Below, one piece after another: positions 53,216 through 62,691 of a DNA stretch of 64,000 bases; the stretch's first letter is position 1, and each line of letters begins with the position of its first letter. Below the pieces are notes generated by a model. It saw nothing but the letters and a program-made list of their open reading frames with translations, was not told the DNA's origin and did not search any database. The position numbers and the translations under genes are program-made. The stretch covers positions 1-64,000 of the forward strand of contig CAYJKN010000008.1 in assembly GCA_964371075.1 (NCBI GenBank), in the 5' to 3' direction. This DNA is from UTCHB3 sp964371075. GTDB lineage: Bacteria; Bacteroidota; Ignavibacteria; Ignavibacteriales; Ignavibacteriaceae.

Positions 53216-54682
53216 GTTCTGGGAAAGGGAAAAATGTGATGGAACAGAACCTGTGAATTCTTCAATTCCAAGTGGAACATCTGTCGTACCGAGTTGAACG
53301 CGATTTAAAATCGTGTCATAAGCAGCCTGTGTCACCGTAATCGAATTAAACTGATCAGTTCCTCTTCCTATAATTATACCTGTATGAAAAGTAGCTGTGT
53401 TTCCTGCGGCAAGATCAAATTTACCCGAAGAAACGATGGTTCTCTTGTCAGCAAGATGGTTATCTATCCAGCCGGTATTTGTTACGGGATCACCTGAATA
53501 AATCAACCGGTTATCAATTGTTGCACAAGGGATGCCTCCTCTTACTTCACCCCATTGCCAGTTGCAAGGATCCATTGGAACACCCGAGGTTTTTTTACCT
53601 TCCATGTAGTTGCGGAGCTGGTCGGAAGTAAGAAAATCTCCCTGGGTTGGATGTGAGTTTAGGAACATTATACTGCCTGTAACTCCTGTATTTTTAGCAC
53701 CCGGAACATATTGTTTCATGAAGGGTTTACCAAAATGAAGCACAGCACTATCGAGCGGAATATCTGTACCCGGGTCGTAGATACCATTATGATTGTTATC
53801 AGCGAAGGTTTCGCCCGGTATGAAGACAGGAGTTCCGAGAAGGAATGAATGGAAGACTGCAGGAGGATTATTTCCGAATCTGAAATCCGCTGTCCGGTTG
53901 TAGTAGAATGCTGAATTCCTCACTACATCAGTTCCAACCAAATCATCATCAGGATCACCGAGATCGGTATCCGAATACATTCCAAAGATTATGTCTTGAA
54001 GGTTTTGTGAGACACCACCCGTGTTTTTCACTTCATATCTGAAAAAAACAGCGTCTTTAATCTCAGGGATATCAGAATGAGGGAAAGCATAAACAGTCTG
54101 CATAACTTCAATACCGAGTGGTAATACATTCTTGAATTTTCGAACCGAAGTATCTACTGCATCGTTGAAGATGCACCAGACTGAAACTTCACCCATTATT
54201 TCCGGCATATCTTCTGTTAAATCCCAGGAACCGTTGCTGTTCAAATCGACGGGATTATAAAAACCATCGTTATCACCGTCCCAAAACCGGGCACCTGATG
54301 AGACTGCGTCACGCCAGTTCTGCCAACTGTCCCCAAATGGGGGATCGTTAAGTGAAACGACAAAAAGTCTGTTTTTTGGATCATCGGGAGCAGAGCCGAC
54401 CTTTCCGGGTTGGAAATCCAACATTCTTGCTGCTGACATCACACCATTCGCCCAGGGATTTGAACCATTAAAACCTGAAAGTGCAAAGCCATTTGAATAA
54501 ATTGTGGAGATGCCATCGAACTTTAAACCTGAACTGTTATTCACCGTAACATCTGAAATTACACCCCTGTTGTCAAACGGAACTTTTATCCTGCCCGTAT
54601 TAATTTCCCAGGCAGTTTGAGCAATGAGAAGAGTACTCATTATCATGGATGAAATCATTAAAAATAGAAACTTCATTTTCAT
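52976..54682 (-). CDS. T9SS-sorted secreted protein, Ca-loop-containing
   Basis: 568 aa. Signal peptide (MKMKFLFLMISSMIMSTLLIAQ). The body has repeated Asp/Asn-rich loops of dockerin/EF-hand-like type (WDGDNDGFYNPVDLNSNGSWD and FADNNHNGIYDPGTDIP), which may bind calcium, and domain edges typical of large Ignavibacteria exported proteins that I cannot assign. The C-terminal 85 residues are a type A sorting domain (SQNYPNPFNPETVIRFALP...IKMVVGK). Upstream on the minus strand lies a 14-nt A tract (54727-54740) about 45-58 nt from the start codon. Role unknown; adhesion or binding is only a guess. Confidence 0.85.
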   Translation of the reverse strand: MKMKFLFLMISSMIMSTLLIAQTAWEINTGRIKVPFDNRGVISDVTVNNSSGLKFDGISTIYSNGFALSGFNGSNPWANGVMSAARMLDFQPGKVGSAPDDPKNRLFVVSLNDPPFGDSWQNWRDAVSSGARFWDGDNDGFYNPVDLNSNGSWDLTEDMPEIMGEVSVWCIFNDAVDTSVRKFKNVLPLGIEVMQTVYAFPHSDIPEIKDAVFFRYEVKNTGGVSQNLQDIIFGMYSDTDLGDPDDDLVGTDVVRNSAFYYNRTADFRFGNNPPAVFHSFLLGTPVFIPGETFADNNHNGIYDPGTDIPLDSAVLHFGKPFMKQYVPGAKNTGVTGSIMFLNSHPTQGDFLTSDQLRNYMEGKKTSGVPMDPCNWQWGEVRGGIPCATIDNRLIYSGDPVTNTGWIDNHLADKRTIVSSGKFDLAAGNTATFHTGIIIGRGTDQFNSITVTQAAYDTILNRVQLGTTDVPLGIEEFTGSVPSHFSLSQNYPNPFNPETVIRFALPVAGYTKGVVYDVLGKEVTTLLNSDMSAGNHEVRFNAIDLSSGVYFFRLESGNFSSAIKMVVGK

Positions 54683-54873
54683 ATCTTACCTCAAATAAAT
54701 AAAAGAGTTTGGCTATAATGAAATCGTTTTTTTTTTTTTTGAAAAAGGCAATAAATTATGCCCTTTAAATAGTTCCTTATTATGATTTTAATAGTTCCAC
54801 AGATGCCCATGCCAAAGGCATCCAATTGGGAGATTTAACACAGGTTACCACGGAGGATTTTTTAGCCGTAAGT

Positions 54874-54920
54874 GTGAGGAGTGGTAATCGTCCCGATTGC
54901 CCTATGCAAAATGATTAGCC
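54874..54920 (+). repeat. 47-bp dispersed repeat, copy 2
   Basis: Same sequence and orientation as copy 1 at 51234-51280, with 4 differences. Its last bases overlap the end of the minus-strand nuclease gene and supply that gene's stop codon (TAA read on the minus strand at 54917-54915). Confidence 0.8.
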
Positions 54921-57900
54921 GTTATAATCCTTAACGCGGCAGAGGGCGTCGAGGTTACACCAGGTGCATGGTGATTTTTTCGCTGAAATATCTTTGGAGA
55001 GCGGAAACTCACCATGCAGCATGGATAAAACATACTGTTGAATAAATTCTTCTGAAACGGTTAAAAGGTCATCCCACTTGGATTTGGCAGTTTCATGGTT
55101 ATCGACACCATTTTTTGTGAAGATAAGGTTCTTTTTACCAAATTTATCTTCCTGATATTTTAACGAAAATATTGCCGGGTGCAGATAAAGGTGATGTTTA
55201 GGAAGGTCAGTCACTTTATTTTTAACGGTTGCCATCAAATATATTGGAATTTGAAGTTTATGTCCATTCTTTATTTCAGGTTCGGGATAATCTGAACCTC
55301 CTGATTTATAATCAATCACTTTATAACACTCATCCTCTTCACTGATATCAATCCTGTCGATGATGCCGCGAATTTTTATTTCGTACGGTATTTTACGGGT
55401 TTCAGAGTTTAGCCCTTTGATCTTTAAACCGTTGAATTTGTTTTCAAAAAGAGAAGGCAAAAGATTTGCGGGTTCTCGTCGTGCCTCGTCGAGATATTTA
55501 TAAAGGATGGAAAATACATTGTTTCCGGCTATACCAAGGATTTTTTCTGCTGCGAGGAATGATTCGGTATCCATCAGTCCGTGCAGATCAACGATTGAAT
55601 TGTCCAATGCAATGGAAATTATCTCATCGAGAAACTCCTTCAAATCCTCATCAGAACAATTTGCCAATGATTTACCTTCGTTTTTAAGGTTGAGATGGAA
55701 GGTCTTTAAAATTTCATGGAGAAGTGTTCCAAATTCCCTTGCTTCAAGTCCTTCAGAGATATCTTCCGCCGGAGATGCCTTTAAAATATGTCGTACAAAA
55801 AATTGATAGGGACAGGCTGCATAACTTTCGAGAGAGGTAGCTGAAAATTCTTCATTTACTCTGTGAAGAATCGGAATTGAGACGGGAGTTTCATCGTTTT
55901 CATCAAATGTGATATAACCCGACCAGGCGTTTTTGGCTCCATCACCATCAATATTGTTTTGGCTGCAGTAGATTTTACGCCTCTTTTCGATCTCTTCAAA
56001 ACCGGGCAGATATGAATTTTCTGTTGCGGGAAAAACCTCAAGTTTTTTTTCACGGGGAATCGATTCAAAAGCGGCATTCAGGTCACTCCAGGAGTAGAGA
56101 TAATCGGGCATTGCAGAAACATCAACCTGTGAAACGGTGAAAATGTCTTTCATCTCTCTTTTAAAGAACGATTCCACATTTTCTTTTCCCGAAGTTCTTT
56201 TACTTCCTGTTAAAAAGAGTTTGCCATCTTTTTTCCCTTTCCATGATGAGAGAGCCTGATAAAATAAAATCCTCTCTTCAGCCGAGTGTTTTCTGATCTG
56301 TTCTGATGCACCGTCATACTTAAATATTCCGGGGCGATAGCGAGTGGGGAAATCGCCATCATTTAATGCACAGATAAAAACATGTTTAAATTTCAGACCA
56401 CGAACCTCATTTGGGGAGGTGATCATAACTCCTGTTTCAGGCTGTTCGATAAGGTTAAATCTGGTTTCTTGTGAAAGATTGGTCATTATCTCAAAGTACT
56501 CTTCAAAAGAACGGGATTTTTTATCGTGCAATTGTAAAACATTAAAGAGGTAACCCGCTGAATTCAAAAATTGGGTAAGGGCTCTGATGTTAAAGAGACC
56601 TGAATTGTCACCTTGTGCAATAAACTCAGCGAGATAGTTAATATTTCTCATTAATTTTTCAAACGAGCGGTAAAATTCAGCGGGTTCCTGAGTTTTTGTT
56701 AAGTCGTCCAAATCGTTTTTTAGTGTCTCGAGGGTTTTTAGAGCTGAGGCTAAAATTGTAGCTGGGTTTGTTTCATCAATATCATCTTCATCATCATCCA
56801 AAGGCTGAACGGGATTATATGAATGGAGCTGGTCTGTCATATATTTATACATTCGGTCGTATCGGGAAGTGATCCCTGTGAGGGCGCACGCCTTTTTAAA
56901 ATTGCCTGCACTTCCATATCTTTTTTGCAAAATGGGATAAGATAAAGCTCTAAAAACCGATTTGAGACTAAAATTGGCATTGATAATATTCAGCAGGTCT
57001 ATGATTCCACTAACAGAGCTGAAATCGCCGGCTTTGTAACGGTCGGTGATATTCACTGGAATGCCGTAGGAATTAAATATGGACCTAACCCACGGGGTAT
57101 AATTACCAATCCTGTGGAAAAGCACACAAACATCTGAGGGGACTGTCTGTTTTTCTTCAAGAAGAAGTTTTTTTATTGTTTTTGCAACCAATGTAACTTC
57201 ATCATGCAGAGTGGAGCCTTCAAATTCAAAAATGTTTTTGAGGTCGTTTTTTTGTTTTATCCCCGACTTAAAGAGGTTTTCTCTAACGAGAGAAAAAAAT
57301 TGTGGCGAAAGGTCTTCGCGTGGATCAGTGTATTCCCTGAATCCAGCTGTTTCGAGTCGGGAAAAACAGTTTTCAATTTTTTCAAACAGATTGCTGTTAT
57401 ATTTTGAATAATCGAACTCGATATAAATTTTGTTGGAAACCGCGGAGGTTATACCCTCAACAAGATCAATTTCGGGGGAAACCAGCTCTATGAAGTTTTG
57501 CATATAAATCTGCTGAACGGCAGGGAATAAAGTCTTAAATGCTTCCGGGATTTTCCATTTATTTGCCTGAAGGAGGAGATAAACATCCCCCATCTCTTTC
57601 ATTTTGCTCTCTTTTAGTTTGATGTCGAGTTCAGTCCTAATTCTGGCAAGGAGTAACGCTTTTTCAACATTTACAGGGTTTAGCTCTTTTAAGTCGAGCA
57701 TAAGAGAATTGAGGTTGGTGCCGTTTTCTTTAAATTCAGAGATTGTATTTTTGATCAGTTCAACCGAACCACGGGTGAAATTCTTTACAAGATCATTATC
57801 TTTCATCCCGGCGACTATTTCACCAAGATAGATATCCAGAATCTCCTCAGGGATTATTTGAAAATGTGGGTCGATCTTCATTGCGATTTTTAGGGCGAGG

Positions 57901-58091
57901 CTTCTGATGGTTTCAGTCGGGAGTGTGAGTTTGCCTTCAAAATTGGTGGCGAGATACTTTTTGAATTCTCTTTGTTTTCTGTTTGTTGGTAGAATAACAA
58001 GCAAGTCGGGTGAAGATCTTTGGCAGAGGATATCCAAAAGATGGTTATCGAGATCAAATCCCTTAAAATTATTGAGAGGTGTAAGTATCAT
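54915..58091 (-). CDS. AddB/RexB-like PD-(D/E)XK helicase-nuclease
   Basis: 1058 aa. N-terminal helicase-like core with a degenerate nucleotide-binding fold (LLVILPTNRKQREF), middle region with GVMITSPNEVRGLKFKHVFICALNDGDFP, and C-terminal RecB-type nuclease with GTLLHEIL and VIDYKSG (D927, K929) and QIPIYLM. Four Cys fit the AddB iron-sulfur cluster: one near residue 758 (SYAACPYQFF) and C1042-x2-C1045-x5-C1051. AddAB-type enzymes process DNA ends for recombination repair. No AddA gene is visible in the window. The last residues and stop lie in the 47-bp repeat, so the C-terminus was reshaped by that element. Confidence 0.9.
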   Translation of the reverse strand: MILTPLNNFKGFDLDNHLLDILCQRSSPDLLVILPTNRKQREFKKYLATNFEGKLTLPTETIRSLALKIAMKIDPHFQIIPEEILDIYLGEIVAGMKDNDLVKNFTRGSVELIKNTISEFKENGTNLNSLMLDLKELNPVNVEKALLLARIRTELDIKLKESKMKEMGDVYLLLQANKWKIPEAFKTLFPAVQQIYMQNFIELVSPEIDLVEGITSAVSNKIYIEFDYSKYNSNLFEKIENCFSRLETAGFREYTDPREDLSPQFFSLVRENLFKSGIKQKNDLKNIFEFEGSTLHDEVTLVAKTIKKLLLEEKQTVPSDVCVLFHRIGNYTPWVRSIFNSYGIPVNITDRYKAGDFSSVSGIIDLLNIINANFSLKSVFRALSYPILQKRYGSAGNFKKACALTGITSRYDRMYKYMTDQLHSYNPVQPLDDDEDDIDETNPATILASALKTLETLKNDLDDLTKTQEPAEFYRSFEKLMRNINYLAEFIAQGDNSGLFNIRALTQFLNSAGYLFNVLQLHDKKSRSFEEYFEIMTNLSQETRFNLIEQPETGVMITSPNEVRGLKFKHVFICALNDGDFPTRYRPGIFKYDGASEQIRKHSAEERILFYQALSSWKGKKDGKLFLTGSKRTSGKENVESFFKREMKDIFTVSQVDVSAMPDYLYSWSDLNAAFESIPREKKLEVFPATENSYLPGFEEIEKRRKIYCSQNNIDGDGAKNAWSGYITFDENDETPVSIPILHRVNEEFSATSLESYAACPYQFFVRHILKASPAEDISEGLEAREFGTLLHEILKTFHLNLKNEGKSLANCSDEDLKEFLDEIISIALDNSIVDLHGLMDTESFLAAEKILGIAGNNVFSILYKYLDEARREPANLLPSLFENKFNGLKIKGLNSETRKIPYEIKIRGIIDRIDISEEDECYKVIDYKSGGSDYPEPEIKNGHKLQIPIYLMATVKNKVTDLPKHHLYLHPAIFSLKYQEDKFGKKNLIFTKNGVDNHETAKSKWDDLLTVSEEFIQQYVLSMLHGEFPLSKDISAKKSPCTWCNLDALCRVKDYNG

Positions 58092-58234
58092 ATCAAACTG
58101 GTTTCAAAATTCATGGGTAAAATTATTTCAGGTAACGGCGGATAACCTTGATTATTATCTGAATTTATCATTAACTTATGCCGGGAAAACTAAAATTTTA
58201 AATTTTCACACTTTGTAATAAAAGATAATAAAAA

Positions 58235-58873
58235 ATGAGAAAATTAGCATTGATACTTTTGCTCTCTCCGATGTTTTTATTTGCACAAAAACTTGGAGAT
58301 GTGGCACCACCGGTAGAACCGATGACATTTCCTGCCAATACACTTGGACTGGATATCATGATAGGTGAAGGCGGGTTTGGTTTGGGTGGATTTTACAGAA
58401 GAGAACTCTCGGATGATTTGACCGGGTTTGTTGATTTCTCAATCAGCGAAGTTAAAGATGAGCGTGAGTTTGAATATATCGATTATTGGGGTCGAATAAT
58501 TGTAGTTGGGAAACAAAACAGGATATTTCAGATTCCATTTTCTATTGGATTACATTACAGATTGTTTAAAGAGAGTTTAACTGAAAATCTGCGTCCATAT
58601 ATCGCTTTAGGTGTGGGACCAAATCTTGTTGTGACCACCCCATTTGAAAAAGAATTTTTTAGTTCATTTGGTTCGGCAAAGGCTCAGGTAGCTTTTGGCG
58701 GATATGCCGGAATTGGTGCAAACTTTGGCATAAACAAGAGGAATCTGTTGGGGCTGAATGTCCGTTATTACTATTCTCATCTTTTTAATGGTGGTGTTGA
58801 GGGGATGAAGGGAGTCTTCAGGGAAAATCTCTCGGGAGTTTACCTTACAATCACACTCGGAACGATGTATTGA
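58235..58873 (+). CDS. Small outer-membrane beta-barrel protein
   Basis: 212 aa with signal peptide (MRKLALILLLSPMFLFAQ). The remainder has alternating hydrophobic strands, many Gly and aromatic residues (GLDIMIGEGGFGLGGFYRREL, GVGPNLVV, GGYAGIGANFGI) and a final strand SGVYLTITLGTMY. It looks like an OmpW/OmpX-like eight-strand barrel. Function unknown. The M14 peptidase gene starts 31 nt later on the same strand. Confidence 0.75.
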   Translation: MRKLALILLLSPMFLFAQKLGDVAPPVEPMTFPANTLGLDIMIGEGGFGLGGFYRRELSDDLTGFVDFSISEVKDEREFEYIDYWGRIIVVGKQNRIFQIPFSIGLHYRLFKESLTENLRPYIALGVGPNLVVTTPFEKEFFSSFGSAKAQVAFGGYAGIGANFGINKRNLLGLNVRYYYSHLFNGGVEGMKGVFRENLSGVYLTITLGTMY

Positions 58874-58904
58874 GAGGTGTCATTTAAATGGCGGGTAAAT
58901 TCTA

Positions 58905-60440
58905 ATGCCGTTGTTACTGACCTCCGGTCTTACGACAATTCTATATTCAGTTCTCCTCACAGTGGCATCCATAACCCCCGTTGGGAATGATGTAAATCAG
59001 AAGAATATAATGCTAAAAAATATTTACAAAAATTATCAGAGTTTCAAAGAAAAGTCGTTAATCGACCGTTATTACTCACATAGAGACATTGTAAAACTTG
59101 TCGATTCTCTCCGAACCAATCCACTTTTTGAAGTAACAACCGCGGGGAAATCTGCCCAGGGAAGGGATATTTTCCTTGTAAAAACGGGTACGGGTAAAAA
59201 GAAGATATTTATGTGGGCGCAGATGCATGGGGATGAACCCACGGCAAATGCGGCGATTTTTGACCTCTTCAACTTCTTAAAAAATCCGGGATATTACAAA
59301 GAATTCAGGGATTCGATTTTGGCAAACACAACAATCTGGTTTATGCCACTTGTTAATCCTGATGGTGCCGAACGGTTTACCCGTACCAACTCACAGGGGA
59401 TCGATCTTAATCGTGATGCAAAAAACCTGGCTACCCCCGAAGCAAAACTCCTGATGTCCACCTTCAAAAAAATAAAACCCCACTTTGCCTTTAATCTTCA
59501 CGATCAGGGGAGGACACACGCTGTTGGAACAACTGGCAGACCCGCAACCATTTCATTTCTTGCTCCCCCTTCTGACGGACAAAGAAGCATCCCAAAAAAC
59601 CGGCTTGATGCAATGAAATTAATTTCACAGCTGGTGGATATTGCGGGAGATACAATCCCCGGTCACATCGGAAGATATGACGATGAATTTGAGCCAAAAG
59701 CATTTGGCGATACTTTCCAGGGTTTGGGAGCTGCGACCATTTTGATTGAAAGTGGTGGTTGGCAATATGATTTTGAGAGGAGTTTCCAGAGAAGTATAAA
59801 TTTCCTGCTATTTCTTGGTGCCCTCAAATCGATTACATTTGATGAATTTGCAACTTTTGGAACAACTCAATATGAGTCACTTCCTGAAAACAAAAAACTT
59901 TTGTATGATTTGCTGCTTCGAAATGTTGAATTAAACGGGGTGGTTACAAATATCGGAATAAACTATTCTGAAGTTGTTATTCGTGATAAGGAACCCGTCT
60001 ATTTTGAGGGAGAGATCAAACAAATTGGAAAACTTGAGAGGCAGTCGGGTTATAAGGAATACGATCTGACGGGCTTAAAAGTGGTTAGAGGAAAAACCTT
60101 AAAACCGGGAATGCCACATCATCCGGGGAAAGGGGAAAAACTCACTGAAGAAGCCATCGAAAATCTTATTACTGTTGAGAATTATTACAGTCTTGTTGCA
60201 GAAGGATTTACAAATATTATCCCCGGCGGGGAGTTAAAATCCGACCCCTGGTCAAAACTTCCCCTAAATATAATCACCCAAAAAGGACGGCGGTCATCAG
60301 AAGCCGCCATCGCATCGGGAAATGTCGCCAATCTTCTCTTTTACCGGGGTGACAAGGTAGAATCTGCCCTCATCAACGGTTTTTTTATCGATGTTGTTGA
60401 TCGAATCGGTAAACCTTTAAATACCCTTAAACTGAGGTAA
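58905..60440 (+). CDS. M14 family metallocarboxypeptidase
   Basis: 511 aa with a hydrophobic N-terminus (possible signal, residues 4-21). Zinc ligands fit the M14 pattern: MHGDEPTA (H108, E111) and NLHDQGR (H199); GIDLNRDA supplies Asn-Arg; LIESGGW (E282) is the catalytic Glu. It removes C-terminal residues from peptides, probably in the periplasm or outside. A C-terminal domain of about 200 residues follows the catalytic part, without a T9SS sorting module. The ORF is preceded by the barrel gene. Confidence 0.88.
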   Translation: MPLLLTSGLTTILYSVLLTVASITPVGNDVNQKNIMLKNIYKNYQSFKEKSLIDRYYSHRDIVKLVDSLRTNPLFEVTTAGKSAQGRDIFLVKTGTGKKKIFMWAQMHGDEPTANAAIFDLFNFLKNPGYYKEFRDSILANTTIWFMPLVNPDGAERFTRTNSQGIDLNRDAKNLATPEAKLLMSTFKKIKPHFAFNLHDQGRTHAVGTTGRPATISFLAPPSDGQRSIPKNRLDAMKLISQLVDIAGDTIPGHIGRYDDEFEPKAFGDTFQGLGAATILIESGGWQYDFERSFQRSINFLLFLGALKSITFDEFATFGTTQYESLPENKKLLYDLLLRNVELNGVVTNIGINYSEVVIRDKEPVYFEGEIKQIGKLERQSGYKEYDLTGLKVVRGKTLKPGMPHHPGKGEKLTEEAIENLITVENYYSLVAEGFTNIIPGGELKSDPWSKLPLNIITQKGRRSSEAAIASGNVANLLFYRGDKVESALINGFFIDVVDRIGKPLNTLKLR

Positions 60441-60570
60441 ACCCAAACACTTTCCCTCTTTTACTGCCTGTATTTTTCCGCTTAACAAAAATATAACACT
60501 CTTTTTTTGTGTTTTAACATTTATTTGTTATAATTATGAATCGAGATTCTATACTTTTTAACAAGACTTT

Positions 60571-61140
60571 ATGACTAAAAACTATAACGGCGATCTATAC
60601 GCTGATTTTGAACGGGAAGCCGTTCCCCACATGGATGCTCTATTCAATTTTGCATTGAGGATGACGGGCGACTCTGACGAGGCGAACGACCTGGTGCAAG
60701 ATACCTATATGCGCGCATTCAGGTTTTTTGACAAGTTCGAGAAAGGAACCAATTGTAAGGCATGGTTGTTTAGGATCATGAAGAACACTTACATAAATTC
60801 CTATCGAAAAAAGACAAAAGAGCCTGAGAGATTTGATTATGAAGATGTTGAAAACTACTACGAAAATGTAAAACCTTCTTCAACTGAAGATGCCCACCTT
60901 GAAAGAGAGATTTTTGATAATCTCTTGGACGATCAGGTGGCATCCGCCATCTCCTCTCTTCCCGAAGATTTCAGAACGGTAGTGATACTTGCTGATATTG
61001 AAGGATTCACCTACGAAGAGATTGCTGAATTTATAGATTGCCCCGTTGGTACCGTCAGATCGCGTTTGCACAGAGCACGAAAAATGCTTTATGCAAAACT
61101 GTATGACTATGCGGGTTCTAAAGGTTATGTTAAGAATTAG
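60571..61140 (+). CDS. ECF-type RNA polymerase sigma factor
   Basis: 189 aa. Region 2 HMDALFNFALRMTGDSDEANDLVQDTYMRAFRFFDKFEKGTNCKAWLFRIMKNTYIN and region 4 AISSLPEDFRTVVILADIEGFTYEEIAEFIDCPVGTVRSRLHRARKML are typical of ECF sigma factors. There is no sigma 3 domain. It is followed five nt later by the anti-sigma gene, so a transmembrane stress pathway is likely. Its upstream 130 nt are A/T-rich with a TTATTTG-type sequence near the start. Confidence 0.93.
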   Translation: MTKNYNGDLYADFEREAVPHMDALFNFALRMTGDSDEANDLVQDTYMRAFRFFDKFEKGTNCKAWLFRIMKNTYINSYRKKTKEPERFDYEDVENYYENVKPSSTEDAHLEREIFDNLLDDQVASAISSLPEDFRTVVILADIEGFTYEEIAEFIDCPVGTVRSRLHRARKMLYAKLYDYAGSKGYVKN

Positions 61141-61145
61141 TTGAT

Positions 61146-61991
61146 ATGATGCACGATAAAGATAAACACGAATACGCCGAGTTGGTAACAGCTTTAGTTG
61201 ATAATGAAATTAATGACTCCCAATTACAGGCAAAGATCAGGACTCTTTCTGAGTCTGATTCCGACCTGAAGTTTGAATATCATGTTCAGACCACAATAAA
61301 AAAGACAGTAAAAAACAAATGCCGTTTTCATGCCTGTCCTTCTTCCCTTAAGACAAGAATAATGTTGGATATCAGGACGGGAAAATTTCCAGAAGATACT
61401 CCTGCGTCTTCAAAACCTGTATTCAGACTTAGACCATGGGCTTATGCCGCCGCAATAGCTGTGATTTTCCTTACGCTTTTTATATTTCGAGTTATTGACG
61501 GGGAGATTGATCCCAAGCTTGAAGTACTCGAGTCGAAATTTAGTCTCGACAAAATGGCTATGAATAATTTTAAGGCCATACTTGATTCAAAACTTTCATG
61601 TGAAATTGCATCAAGTGATTCAAACACAATAAAGTCTTTTTTTCATAATAAAGGGCTTCGTTACGCCGTTCGGATGGTCTGTCCAACCGGGTGGACGTAT
61701 GTTGGTGCTGTGGTTTCCCAGGACAACGGTGAAAAATTTGGACATGTTGTTCTGAAGGATGCAAAAGGGAATTTGTTATATATATTCGAGGTGGATCAAA
61801 AGTATCTCACTTCAGAGAAAAAATTGAATCTCGACAATAAAATTATGTCCACCATAATGGCGGGTTCCTGTTATACTCAGGATGCAGAGAGCATGGGAAT
61901 CGTTATAAACAAATGTGGTTCCAATGTAAGAGCTGTGGTTTCGAAGGAAAATTCGGAAAAATTAAAATCCCTTTTTTGTGGATTGGAATAG
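61146..61991 (+). CDS. Transmembrane anti-sigma factor
   Basis: 281 aa. N-terminal cytoplasmic anti-sigma region (about 8-75) with ALVDNEINDSQLQAKIRTL and a Cys/His cluster KCRFHACP (C59, H62, C64), a single membrane segment about 98-117 (AYAAAIAVIFLTLFIFRVI) and a periplasmic domain of about 160 residues with four or five Cys. The cluster is not the usual H-x3-C-x2-C zinc motif, so the sensing mechanism may differ; paired Cys residues might report envelope oxidation. The role follows from the position directly after the sigma gene. Confidence 0.82.
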   Translation: MMHDKDKHEYAELVTALVDNEINDSQLQAKIRTLSESDSDLKFEYHVQTTIKKTVKNKCRFHACPSSLKTRIMLDIRTGKFPEDTPASSKPVFRLRPWAYAAAIAVIFLTLFIFRVIDGEIDPKLEVLESKFSLDKMAMNNFKAILDSKLSCEIASSDSNTIKSFFHNKGLRYAVRMVCPTGWTYVGAVVSQDNGEKFGHVVLKDAKGNLLYIFEVDQKYLTSEKKLNLDNKIMSTIMAGSCYTQDAESMGIVINKCGSNVRAVVSKENSEKLKSLFCGLE

Positions 61992-62000
61992 AGGCATACA

Positions 62001-62459
62001 ATGACACCTGTTAAAAATATTTTGTTCCCAACTGATTTCAGTAAATACTCTATGTCAGCAGCAGAGTACGCTGTTGATAGAGCTCAGAAGTATGATGCAA
62101 CAATTCACATTCTTAATGTTATCGAGGATTTTAAACCGATTCTGGCAATAAGAACTTTTGATTTAACTCAGGAGAAGATTGAAAACGAACTTCGTGAGCA
62201 GGCAAACAGGGAAATGGACGAGTGTATTGCCCAGATGAAAGAAAAGTTTGGTGAAGTGAAGATTGAGAAGGTTTTCAGATTTGGCATCAGTCACGCTGAA
62301 ATTGTAAAATATGCAGCAGAAACAAAAATGGATTTGATTGTTATTGCCACACAGGGTAAAACAGGCCTTCTTCACACTCTTCTTGGTAGTGTAGCAGAAA
62401 AGGTAATCAGACACTCTGATTGTCCTGTGCTTGTAATTACACCCAAACGAGATAATTGA
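62001..62459 (+). CDS. Universal stress protein UspA
   Basis: 152 aa single Usp domain. KNILFPTDFSKYSMSAAEYAVDRAQKYDA at the N-terminus, then LIVIATQGKTGLLHTLLGSVAEKVIRHSDCPVLVI with G-x9-G-S of the ATP-binding Usp subgroup (the first Gly of the motif is Ala here). Role: stress tolerance or signalling, not specific. It follows the anti-sigma gene by nine nt, so it may belong to the same regulon. Confidence 0.9.
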   Translation: MTPVKNILFPTDFSKYSMSAAEYAVDRAQKYDATIHILNVIEDFKPILAIRTFDLTQEKIENELREQANREMDECIAQMKEKFGEVKIEKVFRFGISHAEIVKYAAETKMDLIVIATQGKTGLLHTLLGSVAEKVIRHSDCPVLVITPKRDN

Positions 62460-62487
62460 CATATATTCATAAATATTCGTATATTTA
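62456..62487 (+). promoter_or_regulatory. Candidate Bacteroidota-type promoter for the RNA helicase
   Basis: TTG at 62456-62458 (inside the UspA stop region), 21 nt, then TATATTTA at 62480-62487, one mismatch from TAnnTTTG. Transcription would start near 62494, which gives a leader of about 318 nt before the helicase start. Confidence 0.5.
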
Positions 62488-62607
62488 AAGCTGGAAATTA
62501 AAAATTTCCGTAAACGGCCTGTAAGAGTGGCGATTGGTATATAAAACTTCCAAAAAATAGAGATTCTTGCTTACCTCAGACTTAGAGAAAAGTTTCTAAC
62601 CGGTTTT

Positions 62608-62691
62608 ATGTTCAACTTATTTACTTCTGGCTCAGAAGTAACTGCCCCAGTATCTACTTTTAACAAAAATGAACAGGCTTCATTTTTTTAG
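62608..62691 (+). CDS. Possible leader ORF (27 codons)
   Basis: ATG at 62608 opens 27 codons beginning MFNLFTSGSE and ending FNKNEQASFF, with TAG at 62689-62691. No clear ribosome site. Its 3' part coincides with the terminator-like hairpin, which is what makes it worth noting. It may be chance. Confidence 0.25.
   Translation: MFNLFTSGSEVTAPVSTFNKNEQASFF
62665..62689 (+). terminator. Terminator-like (attenuator-like) hairpin in the helicase leader
   Basis: AAAAATGAA (62665-62673) can pair with TTCATTTTT (62679-62687) across loop CAGGC, and the T run continues to 62689. Weak because it is A/T-rich. It lies about 120 nt before the helicase ATG. Confidence 0.4.

Noticed and set aside
51165..54935. 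14-mer TTATAATCCTTAAC shared by 51165-51178 and 54922-54935
   Set aside because: Both sites lie near repeats, but several random 14-mer matches are expected in 64 kb, and the flanks do not extend.
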